DNA of 64,000 bases, taken from assembly GCF_000024345.1 (NCBI RefSeq), contig NC_013729.1:2666001-2730000 (forward strand). The letters run 5' to 3'. This stretch comes from Kribbella flavida DSM 17836 (GTDB lineage Bacteria > Actinomycetota > Actinomycetes > Propionibacteriales > Kribbellaceae). Positions 16,769-24,225 of this stretch are shown piece after piece (position 1 is the first letter of the stretch; each line of letters starts with the position of its first letter). The position numbers and the translations under genes were made by a program. The notes beneath the pieces are model-generated. The model was not told the origin of the DNA. It made no database searches and worked only from the letters and a program-made list of their open reading frames with translations.

Positions 16769-17721
16769 TGGAGTTCCTGTCTCCGGCCCGACTCTGGTTC
16801 CTGCTGCTGATCCCGTTGGTGGTCGCGGCGTACATCTACCTGCAGCACCGGCGCGCGCAGTACGCGCTGCGCTTCACCAACATCGCGCTGCTCGACCGGG
16901 TGGCGCCCCGCCGGCCGCAGTGGCGCCGGCACGTCGCCGTCGCGCTGGCGCTGCTCGCCGCGGCGACCTGCATCGTCGCGTTCGCGCAGCCCAAGGACGA
17001 GGTCAAGGTGCCGCGGGAACGGGCCACGATCGTGGTCGCGATCGACGTCTCGCTGTCGATGATGGCCACTGACGTCGACCCGAACCGGCTGGAGGCGGCG
17101 AAGAAGTCGGCGAAGAACTTCGTCAACCAGCTGCCGTCGAAGTTCAACGTGGCGCTGGTGAACTTCGCCGGGACCGCGTCGATCATCGTGCCGCCGACCA
17201 CCGACCGGGCCACCGTGCAGCGCTCGATCGACGGGCTGGAGCTGGCCGAGTCGACCGCGACCGGTGAGGGCATTTTCACCTCACTGCAGGCGCTGACTCA
17301 GGTTCCGCCGGACCCGGAGCACCCGAACGACCCGGCCCCGGCGCGCATCGTGCTGCTGTCCGACGGCAAGCGCACCGTCGGCCGGACCGCGCAGGAAGGC
17401 GCCCAGGCGGCGAAGGAGAAGAACACCCCGATCTACACGATCACCTTCGGCACCGACTCCGGCTTCATCGAGATGGACGGGATCCGGCAGCGGGTTCCCC
17501 CGGACCGCGCCGAGCTGCGCAGCGTCGCCGAGATCACCGGCGGCGAGGCCTACACGGCGGAGTCGGCCGGCGAGCTGGAGGACGTCTACAAGGACATCGG
17601 CTCCTCGGTCGGCTACGACAAGGTCGACAAGGAGGTCACGTCGCGGTTCGCCGGAATCGCGATGCTCTTCACGCTCGGCGCCGCCGGAGCCTGCGTCGCG
17701 ATGGCCACCCGCTTCCCGTAG
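16768..17721 (+). CDS. VWA domain membrane protein (BatA-like)
   Basis: A 317-residue protein. The N-terminal membrane segment (residues 8-25) and a second at 55-73 flank an aerotolerance-type N-terminal region. The VWA domain spans about 87-285 with the MIDAS motif DVSLS (Asp93, Ser95, Ser97), a conserved Thr in ATGEGIF, and VLLSDGK. A last membrane segment (IAMLFTLGAAGACVAMA) ends the protein. This is the BatA layout. The start overlaps the DUF58 stop. It is the final gene of the remnant MoxR operon. Confidence 0.88.
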   Translation: MEFLSPARLWFLLLIPLVVAAYIYLQHRRAQYALRFTNIALLDRVAPRRPQWRRHVAVALALLAAATCIVAFAQPKDEVKVPRERATIVVAIDVSLSMMATDVDPNRLEAAKKSAKNFVNQLPSKFNVALVNFAGTASIIVPPTTDRATVQRSIDGLELAESTATGEGIFTSLQALTQVPPDPEHPNDPAPARIVLLSDGKRTVGRTAQEGAQAAKEKNTPIYTITFGTDSGFIEMDGIRQRVPPDRAELRSVAEITGGEAYTAESAGELEDVYKDIGSSVGYDKVDKEVTSRFAGIAMLFTLGAAGACVAMATRFP

Positions 17722-17997
17722 GACGCCGCGTACGGCGGTCTGACGGCCGCGACCACCTCACCGGGACCGTGAACAAGGCACGACCTGTTCGCGGTCCGCG
17801 GTCCGTGTTCACGCTTGCCCTGGTGGGGTTTCGGACCGATCGGTGCCGGATTGCGACACGACGGTGATGTAGTTGACACGGCGAGGTGGCTGGTGTCAGC
17901 GGGGCCGGTGGTGCAAGATGGGTCTCGCTGTCCGGGACTTTCGAGACCGTGTTCGAGAACGCTGGGGAAGGCGCAGCTCGAGCACAAGGAGGTCCTG
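17722..17997. other. Intergenic gap with possible terminator and a TTGACA box
   Basis: GTGAACA (17769-17775) can pair with TGTTCAC (17806-17812), with a third related word between them, so it is a weak terminator candidate for the VWA gene. A perfect -35-like TTGACA lies at 17873-17878, but no good -10 follows at 16-19 bases. Nothing else is recognisable. Confidence 0.35.
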
Positions 17998-18495
17998 GTG
18001 GCGACGACTCGTGGCGTTTTGTACGTCCACACGGTGCCGTCAGCGCTGTGCCCGCATGTCGAGTGGGCAGCGGGCGGCATCCTTGGCGTGCCTGTGAAGC
18101 TGGACTGGACGCCACAACCGGCGGCCCAGGGCACGTACCGGGCCGAGCTGTCGTGGCAGGCGGAAGCCGGCACGGCGGCGAAGCTGGCGTCGGCCCTGCG
18201 CGGATGGCAGAAGCTGCGGTTCGAGGTCACCGAGGAACCCAGCAACGGCGTCGAGGGTGAGCGCTACTCGTTCACGCCGACGCTCGGGGTGTTCCACGCG
18301 ACGACCGGGGTGCACGGCGACATCATGGTGCCCGAGGACCGGCTGAAGGCCGCGATGCTCAAGGCCGCCAGCGGCGAGGCGGATCTGAGCGAGGAGGTGG
18401 AGCGGTTGCTCGGCCGGCCGTGGGACGACGAGCTCGAGCCCTTTCGCTACGCGGGTGACGGTGCTCCGGTCCGCTGGCTGCACCAGGTGGTCTGA
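17998..18495 (+). CDS. DUF3145 family protein
   Basis: A 165-residue protein starting at GTG 17998, preceded by a perfect AAGGAGG at 17986-17992 with five bases spacing. TTRGVLYVHTVPSALCPHVEWA is the characteristic N-terminus of actinobacterial DUF3145. TYRAELSWQAE, TPTLGVFHATTGVHGDI and the C-terminal WDDELEPFRYAGDG follow. The family is widespread in actinobacteria and has no assigned function. It lies close to the FAS II operon, but convergent with it. No membrane segment or catalytic motif is evident. Confidence 0.88.
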   Translation: MATTRGVLYVHTVPSALCPHVEWAAGGILGVPVKLDWTPQPAAQGTYRAELSWQAEAGTAAKLASALRGWQKLRFEVTEEPSNGVEGERYSFTPTLGVFHATTGVHGDIMVPEDRLKAAMLKAASGEADLSEEVERLLGRPWDDELEPFRYAGDGAPVRWLHQVV

Positions 18496-18594
18496 CCAGT
18501 GAATCAACCGCTCGACAAACCTGAGAACTTGGCAAGAATGCCCTGAAGGCAGGAGCTTTCGGCGGCGGTTTGCTCCATGCTGGACCCAGAACTT

Positions 18595-18613
18595 CCGCAG
18601 CCACCGGCTGCGG
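18595..18613. terminator. Short stem-loop after the DUF3145 gene
   Basis: CCGCAGCC at 18595-18602 pairs perfectly with GGCTGCGG at 18606-18613 around a 3-base loop, 100 bases after the DUF3145 stop. Confidence 0.4.
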
Positions 18614-18685
18614 ACCAGGCCGTGGCCGCTGGGCCACCGGGTGTCGGGACACCCCCGGTTGTCGCAAACAGCGGCCGCACCACGT

Positions 18686-18720
18686 GAAAGGGCGCGAACC
18701 CCTCGGGTTCGCGCCCTTTC
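18686..18720. terminator. Bidirectional intrinsic terminator between DUF3145 and accD
   Basis: A 16-bp perfect stem (18686-18701 with 18705-18720) and a CTC loop, with AAA/TTT at the base of the stem. It sits between two convergent genes, 14 bp beyond the accD stop. It is the clearest intrinsic terminator in the window. Confidence 0.85.
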
Positions 18721-18733
18721 TGCTGCGGGGAGC

Positions 18734-20158
18734 TCAGAGCGGGATGTTGCCGTGCCGGCCGCGGACCCGGCCGGTGGACTCCGCGGCGGCGATCGCGGCG
18801 GCCAGGGCCGAGCGCGTCTTGGCCGGCTCGACGACCTCGTCGACAACGCCGATCTCGCGGGCCCGCTCGATGCCACCGGCGATCTTCTCGTGCTCGGCGG
18901 CCAGCTCGGCCTCGACCTGCGGCCGCAGCTCCACCGGGACCTCGGCCAGCTTGCGCCGGTGCAGGATCCGGATCGCGGCCACCGCGCCCATCACCGCCAC
19001 CTCGGCCCGCGGCCAGGCGAACACCCGGGTCGCGCCGAGCGAGCGCGCGTTCATCGCGATGTAGGCGCCGCCGTAGGTCTTGCGGGTGACCAGCGTGACC
19101 CGCGGTACGACGGACTCCGCGAACGCGTGCAGCAGCTTGGCACCCCGGCGGACGACGCCGTCCCACTCCTGGCCGACCCCCGGCAGGTAGCCCGGGACGT
19201 CGACCAGCACGACCATCGGGACGCCGAACGCGTCGCACATCCGGACGAACCGGGCCGCCTTCTCCGCGCTCAGCGCGTCCAGGCAGCCGCCCAGCCGCAA
19301 CGGGTTGTTGGCGATCACGCCGACCGTGCGCCCGCCGAGCCGGCCGAGCGTGGTGACGATGTTCGGCGCCCACCGCTGGTGCAGCTCGACGCCGGAGTCC
19401 TCGTCGAGCACGCCGCCGACCAGCGGATGGACGTCGTACGCGCGCTTGGCCGACTCCGGCAGCAGGCCGGACAGGTCGGTGTCCGGGACGTCGCCGGACA
19501 CCTCGCCCTGGTTCGCGAACAGGTCGGCCAGCCGGCGGGCCTGCTCGATCGCGGCCGCCTCGGAGTCGGTGGTGATGTGCACGACCCCGGACCGCCGGCC
19601 GTGCGGCTCGGGACCGCCCAGCCGCAGCATGTCGACGTCCTCGCCGGTGACCGAGCGAACGACGTCCGGGCCGGTGACGAAGATCCGGCCCTCCGGCCCG
19701 AGCACCACCACGTCGGTCAGCGCCGGCCCGTACGCCGCGCCGCCGGCGGCCGGGCCGAGCACCACCGAGATCTGCGGGATCTTGCCCGAGGCCTGGGTCA
19801 TCTCGAAGAAGATCTTGCCGACCGCGTGCAGGCTGAGCACGCCCTCGGCCAGCCGGGCGCCGCCGGAGTGCCACAACCCGATGATCGGCAGTTCCTCCTG
19901 CCGCGCCACCTGGTACGCCGTCACGACCACGTCGCAGCCCGCGTCGCCCATCGCGCCGCCCATCACGGTGGCGTCGGAGCAGAACGCGACCACCGGCGCA
20001 CCGGAGATCGTGCCGCGGACCGCGAGCATGCCGGACAGGTCGTCCGGGGTGATCAGGTCGAGCGAACCCGGGTCGAGCAGGGCCGTCAGCCGGGCGACCG
20101 GGTTACGCGGGTCCTGCTCGCGCGGCAGTTTGGCCGGTTTCACGGGGGCGGTGGTCAT
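18734..20158 (-). CDS. accD: Acyl-CoA carboxylase beta subunit (carboxyltransferase)
   Basis: A 474-residue carboxyltransferase starting at ATG 20158. The N-terminal CoA-binding half has LWHSGGARLAEGV and GPAAGGAAYGPALTD (oxyanion-type GG motifs). The C-terminal half has VDVPGYLPGVGQEWDGVVRRGAKLL and KTYGGAYIAMNA, the biotin-dependent carboxyltransferase core. It makes malonyl-CoA (or methylmalonyl-CoA) from acyl-CoA and carboxybiotin carried on a separate alpha/BCCP subunit that is not in this window. It is the last gene of the FAS II cluster, after a 106-bp gap with a hairpin. Direct coupling of malonyl-CoA supply to FAS II expression is implied. Confidence 0.92.
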   Translation of the reverse strand: MTTAPVKPAKLPREQDPRNPVARLTALLDPGSLDLITPDDLSGMLAVRGTISGAPVVAFCSDATVMGGAMGDAGCDVVVTAYQVARQEELPIIGLWHSGGARLAEGVLSLHAVGKIFFEMTQASGKIPQISVVLGPAAGGAAYGPALTDVVVLGPEGRIFVTGPDVVRSVTGEDVDMLRLGGPEPHGRRSGVVHITTDSEAAAIEQARRLADLFANQGEVSGDVPDTDLSGLLPESAKRAYDVHPLVGGVLDEDSGVELHQRWAPNIVTTLGRLGGRTVGVIANNPLRLGGCLDALSAEKAARFVRMCDAFGVPMVVLVDVPGYLPGVGQEWDGVVRRGAKLLHAFAESVVPRVTLVTRKTYGGAYIAMNARSLGATRVFAWPRAEVAVMGAVAAIRILHRRKLAEVPVELRPQVEAELAAEHEKIAGGIERAREIGVVDEVVEPAKTRSALAAAIAAAESTGRVRGRHGNIPL

Positions 20159-20215
20159 GGCATCTCCCGGTGCTCGGAGGAAACAACGCCGGCCGGGTGG
20201 CGAGCCGGGGATGTG

Positions 20216-20243
20216 GGCCGGCCCAGGAAGACCCGGGCCGGCC
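20216..20243 (-). terminator. Stem-loop between fabF and accD
   Basis: GGCCGGCCC at 20216-20224 pairs with GGGCCGGCC at 20235-20243. Read leftward, it lies 21 bases after the fabF stop, so it may partly terminate transcription before accD or protect the upstream mRNA. Confidence 0.5.
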
Positions 20244-20264
20244 GAAGGGCTGACGAGCGAGTCG

Positions 20265-21500
20265 TCACACCGTCTTGAAGGCCAGGGCGACGTTGTGGCC
20301 GCCGAAGCCGAAGGAGTTGTTCAGCGCGGCCAGGTCCCCGTCACCCAGCTTGCGCTGCTCGGTGGCGATGTCGAGCTCGACGGCGTCGTCCTGCTTGTCC
20401 AGGTTGATGGTGGGCGGAACCACCCGGTGGTGCAGCGCGAGCACGGTCGCGATGGACTCGACCGCACCGGCCGCGCCGAGCAGGTGCCCGAACATCGACT
20501 TCGGCGCGGTCGCGACCGCCCGGTCGGCGGCGCTTCCCAGCGCCTTGCGGATCGCCACCGACTCGGCGACGTCACCGGCCGGGGTCGAGGTGGCGTGCGC
20601 GTTGATGTGCACGATGTCGTCGGCGGCCAGGTCGCCCTCCTGCAGCGCCATCAGCATCGCCCGCTCCGCGCCGGAACCGGCCGGGTCGGGCTGCACGATG
20701 TCGTGGCCGTCGGCGGTGATGCCCGAGCCGGCCAGTTCGGCGTAGATCTTGGCGCCGCGGGCGACCGCGTGCTCGTAGGTCTCCAGCACCAGGATGCCGG
20801 CACCCTCGCCGAGCAGGAAGCCGTCCCGGTCGGCGTCCCACGGCCGGGAGGCCCGCTCGGGCTCGTCGTTGCGCCGGCTCAGCGCCATCATCTGGCCGAA
20901 GGCGGCCAGCGGCAGGCCGGCGATCGACCCCTCCGCGCCGCCGGCGACGACGATGTCGGCGCGGCCGAGCTGCAGCTGGTCGGCGGCCAGCGCGATCGCG
21001 TCGTTGCTGGAGGCGCAGGCCGACACCGGGGTGCGGACACCGGCCAGGGCGCCGAGCTCGAGACCGACGTTGGCGGCGGCCGAGTTCGGCATCAGCATCG
21101 GGATCGCCAGCGGCGAGACCCGGCGCGGCCCGTTGCGCAGCGCGTCGTAGTTGGTCAGCGTGGTGAGCAGGCCGCCGATGCCGGTGGCGATCGAGACACC
21201 GAGGCGCGTCTTGTCCAGCTCGACGTCGGCCAGACCGGAGTCGGCCCAGGCCTCCCGGGCGGCGACCACCGCGAACTGCGCGTTGCGGTCCAGCCGCCGG
21301 GCCTTGACCCGCTCGATGATCTCGGTGGGCTCGACGGCGGCCGGCGCGGCGATCTTGACCGGCAGCTCCTCCACCCAGTCCGCGGTCAGCAGCTTGGCGC
21401 CGGACCGGCCGGCCAGCAGCGCCTCCCAGGTGCTGGCGACGTCGCCCCCGACCGGGGTCGTCGCTCCGAGCCCGGTGATCACGACTCGGGTCTTCGACAT
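20265..21500 (-). CDS. fabF: Beta-ketoacyl-ACP synthase II
   Basis: A 411-residue KAS II starting at ATG 21500. VSACASSNDAIALAADQL carries the catalytic Cys. NAHATSTPAGD and SMFGHLLGAAGAVES carry the two catalytic His, and NNSFGFGGHN is the C-terminal glycine-rich signature. It performs chain elongation with malonyl-ACP. It is fourth in the fabD-fabH-acpP-fabF order, separated from acpP by 123 bp that include a strong hairpin. Confidence 0.95.
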   Translation of the reverse strand: MSKTRVVITGLGATTPVGGDVASTWEALLAGRSGAKLLTADWVEELPVKIAAPAAVEPTEIIERVKARRLDRNAQFAVVAAREAWADSGLADVELDKTRLGVSIATGIGGLLTTLTNYDALRNGPRRVSPLAIPMLMPNSAAANVGLELGALAGVRTPVSACASSNDAIALAADQLQLGRADIVVAGGAEGSIAGLPLAAFGQMMALSRRNDEPERASRPWDADRDGFLLGEGAGILVLETYEHAVARGAKIYAELAGSGITADGHDIVQPDPAGSGAERAMLMALQEGDLAADDIVHINAHATSTPAGDVAESVAIRKALGSAADRAVATAPKSMFGHLLGAAGAVESIATVLALHHRVVPPTINLDKQDDAVELDIATEQRKLGDGDLAALNNSFGFGGHNVALAFKTV

Positions 21501-21564
21501 GGTTACCTCAATCCTTCGGCGGTGCAGCGGGTTCGGGACAACGGGCGATCGGCCCGCGGCCGGT

Positions 21565-21591
21565 GCTCACCGGGCGGGTGGCCCGGTGAGC
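21565..21591 (-). terminator. Stem-loop between acpP and fabF (possible attenuator)
   Basis: An 11-bp perfect stem, GCTCACCGGGC (21565-21575) with its complement at 21581-21591, loop GGGTG. In the direction of transcription it follows the acpP stop by 32 bases. It could reduce readthrough into fabF so that ACP is made in excess, or stabilise the acpP message. Confidence 0.6.
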
Positions 21592-21623
21592 GCACGGCTG
21601 CCAGCACGATCGAGAGGACTCGA

Positions 21624-21872
21624 TCAGCCGTTCTGGGCGCGCTCGATGAACGCGACCGCGTCGCCGACGGTCTTCAGGTTCTTGACCTCGTCGTCGGGGA
21701 TCTTCACGCTGAACTTCTCCTCGGCGGCCACCACGACCTCCACCATGGAGAGCGAGTCGACGTCGAGGTCGTCGGTGAAGGACTTGTCCAGCTGGACGTC
21801 CTCGACCGGGATGCCCGCGATCTCGTTGACGATCTCGGCGAGGCTGGAGCGGATCTCTTCGGTGCTGGCCAT
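21624..21872 (-). CDS. acpP: Acyl carrier protein
   Basis: An 82-residue acidic protein starting at ATG 21872. DDLDVDSLSMVEVV contains the phosphopantetheine-accepting Ser40 in the DSL motif, and the four-helix pattern and length are standard for FAS II ACP. It carries growing acyl chains between FabD, FabH and FabF, encoded beside it. It stands in clear contrast to the Ser-less carrier domain in the giant protein at 45343. Confidence 0.97.
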   Translation of the reverse strand: MASTEEIRSSLAEIVNEIAGIPVEDVQLDKSFTDDLDVDSLSMVEVVVAAEEKFSVKIPDDEVKNLKTVGDAVAFIERAQNG

Positions 21873-21951
21873 CAGTGTTTGTTCCCTTTCGGATTTCCGG
21901 TGTCGTACCTGTGTGCCGGGCCGGCCACCTGAGCCGTCCCGGACGTCTTCG

Positions 21952-22950
21952 TCACGGCAGGCGAATCACCTGGGCGGCGAAGACCAGGCCCGCGCCGAAG
22001 CCGATGATCAGGGCCAGGTCGCCGCTTTTCGCCTCGCCGTTCTCGCGCAGCGTACTGATCGCGAGCGGGACGGAGGCGGCCGAGGTGTTGCCCTGCCGCT
22101 CGATGTCGCGGGCCACCGTGACGTGGTCGGGCAGCTTCAGCGTGCGCCGCATCGCGTCGGTGATCCGCATGTTCGCCTGGTGCGGCACGAACAGGTCCAG
22201 GTCCTCGGCCTTCACGCCGGCCACGTCCAGCGCCTGCTGCGCGGTCTTGGCCATCTCGAACGACGCCCAGCGGAACACCGGGTTGCCGTCCATCGTGAGG
22301 TGCGGCCACTGGTAGCTGCCGGACGCCTCCTGCCAGGACTCCTTCTGGCTGATCACGTGGTGCTGGGTGCCGTCCGAGCCCCACACGACCGGGCCGATGC
22401 CGGCCTCGTCGGACGGGCCGACCACGGCCGCGCCGGCGCCGTCGGCGAAGATGAACGCCGTACCGCGGTCGGTCCGGTCGGTGATGTCGCTGAGCCGCTC
22501 GACGCCGATCACCAGCACGTACTTCGCGCTGCCGCCGCGGACCAGGTCGTTGGCCAGCGCGATGCCGTAGCAGAAGCCGGCGCAGGCGGCCGAGATGTCG
22601 AAGGCGGCGGCCGTCGGCGCGCCGACCGCGACGGCGATCTGGGTCGCGATCGCGGGGGTCTGGTAGAGGTGCGTGACGGTGGCGACGACGACGCAGCCGA
22701 TCTGGGCCGGGTCGACGCCGGCGTCGGCCAGCGCCTCCTTGGCGGCCTCGGTCGACATCATCAGCACGGTCTCGTCGGCCTCGGCCCAGCGCCGCTCCTT
22801 GATCCCGGAGCGGGTCTGGATCCACTCGTCGCTGGAGTCGATGTGCTCGAGGATCTCCGAGTTCGGCACGACCCGGCGGGGGCGGTAGGAGCCGAGCCCG
22901 AGAACGGCGGCGTGCTCGGCGCCGGTGGACGTGCTGATCGGGGCGCTCAT
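21952..22950 (-). CDS. fabH: Beta-ketoacyl-ACP synthase III
   Basis: A 332-residue KAS III. ATG at 22950 overlaps the fabD stop by one base (TGATG), implying coupled translation. DISAACAGFCYGIALAND holds the catalytic Cys. LFVPHQANMRI holds the catalytic His, and the Asn lies in GNTSAASVPLA. FGAGLVFAAQVIRL is the usual end. It starts fatty acid synthesis by condensing acyl-CoA primers (often branched in actinobacteria) with malonyl-ACP. Confidence 0.95.
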   Translation of the reverse strand: MSAPISTSTGAEHAAVLGLGSYRPRRVVPNSEILEHIDSSDEWIQTRSGIKERRWAEADETVLMMSTEAAKEALADAGVDPAQIGCVVVATVTHLYQTPAIATQIAVAVGAPTAAAFDISAACAGFCYGIALANDLVRGGSAKYVLVIGVERLSDITDRTDRGTAFIFADGAGAAVVGPSDEAGIGPVVWGSDGTQHHVISQKESWQEASGSYQWPHLTMDGNPVFRWASFEMAKTAQQALDVAGVKAEDLDLFVPHQANMRITDAMRRTLKLPDHVTVARDIERQGNTSAASVPLAISTLRENGEAKSGDLALIIGFGAGLVFAAQVIRLP

Positions 22951-24140
22951 CAGTTCACCGCGCTCGGGTGCAGGCGGACCAGGGGCTGCCCCGGCGCGAC
23001 CGGGTCACCTTCCTCGACCAGCCACTCCACCACGATGCCGCCGTGCGGGGCGCGCACCTCCAGCTCGTCGCGCAGACTCTTCACGGTCGCCACCACCTCA
23101 CCGGCTTCTACGGTGTCACCCGGTTCACGGGTGACCTGGGACTCGCGGGTGAACGTGCCCTTCATCGGCGCGACCAGCAGCCGCCAGGTCGGCGAGGCGT
23201 CGATCTCCGAGGGGCTGCCGTGCTTGTCGACGAACGCGCGGGCGTCGTCCAGCTGGTCCGGCGTCTTCAGGGCGAACGTCTCGACGCCTTTGAGCACGCG
23301 CTTGGCGATCCCGGTCAGGGTGCCGGCCGGGGTCATCTCCAGGATGCCGGTGACCTGCAGGTCGGCCATCGTCTGCATGCACAGGTCCCAGCGGACCGGC
23401 GCGTTGACCTGCTGCACGAGCCGCTGCAGCACGTCGCGGCCGTCGTGCACGATCTGGCCGTCCCGGTTCGAGATCAGCCGGCTGCGCGGGTCGTGCGTGG
23501 TGATCGAGCGGGCGTAGCCGGCCAGCGTCCGGACGGCGGGCTCCATGTGCTTGGTGTGGAACGCACCGGCCACCGAGAGCGGTACCAGCCGGGTCTTCGC
23601 GGGCGGGTCGGCGGCCAGCGCGGCCAGCTCCTCGACCGTGCCGGCGGCAACGATCTGGCCGGGGCCGTTGTCGTTGGCGGCGGTCAGCCCGTACTGCTCG
23701 AGCTTGGCCAGGATCTCGTCCCGGTCGCCGCCGAGCACCGCGGTCATCGAGGTCGCGGTCTGTGCGGCCGCGGCGGCCATCGCCTTGCCGCGCTCGCGGA
23801 CCAGGACCATCGCCTGCTCGGCGCTGATCACGCCGGCGCCGACGGCCGCGGCGATCTCGCCGACGCTGTGGCCGGCCAGCGCGCCCATCTTGGTGAACGC
23901 GTCGCCGGGGTGCGGGAACACCGCCAGCGCGGCCAGCATGCTGGAGGCTACCAGCAGCGGCTGGGCGATCGCGGTGTCGCGGATGGTGTCCGCGTCGGCC
24001 TTGGTGCCGTAGTGGGCGAGGTCGAGACCGGCCACCGCGGACAGCCAGTGCAGCCGGTTCTCGAAGACGGGATCCTCCAGCCACGGCTCGAGGAATCCTG
24101 GGGCTTGGGCGCCCTGTCCGGGCGCGACGATGACGAGCAC
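22950..24140 (-). CDS. fabD: Malonyl-CoA:ACP transacylase fused to a biotinyl-like domain
   Basis: A 396-residue protein starting at GTG 24140 after GGGAGAG. Residues 1-310 are FabD: GQGAQ at 8-12, GHSVGE with nucleophile Ser92, and FHTKHM with the catalytic His. FabD normally ends near 310. Here about 80 extra residues follow, from LLVAPMKGTF through REPGDTVEAGEVVATVKS to GGIVVEWLVEEGDPV, and these align without gaps to a biotin carboxyl carrier domain. The biotinylation motif EAMKM is replaced by KSLRD, so the modified Lys is Arg (codon at 23070-23072). The extra domain cannot carry biotin and is probably structural or an interaction module, perhaps for the carboxylase. Confidence 0.93.
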   Translation of the reverse strand: MLVIVAPGQGAQAPGFLEPWLEDPVFENRLHWLSAVAGLDLAHYGTKADADTIRDTAIAQPLLVASSMLAALAVFPHPGDAFTKMGALAGHSVGEIAAAVGAGVISAEQAMVLVRERGKAMAAAAAQTATSMTAVLGGDRDEILAKLEQYGLTAANDNGPGQIVAAGTVEELAALAADPPAKTRLVPLSVAGAFHTKHMEPAVRTLAGYARSITTHDPRSRLISNRDGQIVHDGRDVLQRLVQQVNAPVRWDLCMQTMADLQVTGILEMTPAGTLTGIAKRVLKGVETFALKTPDQLDDARAFVDKHGSPSEIDASPTWRLLVAPMKGTFTRESQVTREPGDTVEAGEVVATVKSLRDELEVRAPHGGIVVEWLVEEGDPVAPGQPLVRLHPSAVN

Positions 24141-24206
24141 GTGACAACTCTCCCTGAGCCGGGCCGTCCGCGGACCGGAAGGCAGCACGAATTCTACCGC
24201 CCCGAC

Positions 24207-24225
24207 TTTGTGGGAAACCTACAAA
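24207..24225. promoter_or_regulatory. Candidate FasR operator at the fasR/fabD junction
   Basis: An imperfect palindrome, TTTGTgGG-AAA-CCtACAAA, covers the fasR stop codon and lies about 66 bp before the fabD start. In Streptomyces, FasR activates the fab operon by binding in this same intergenic region. A TTTGT...ACAAA inverted repeat here is a good candidate site; binding is inferred. Confidence 0.55.

Noticed and set aside
17873..17901. Complete sigma-70 promoter for the DUF3145 gene
   Set aside because: TTGACA is perfect, but no TATAAT-like box follows at 16-19 bp.
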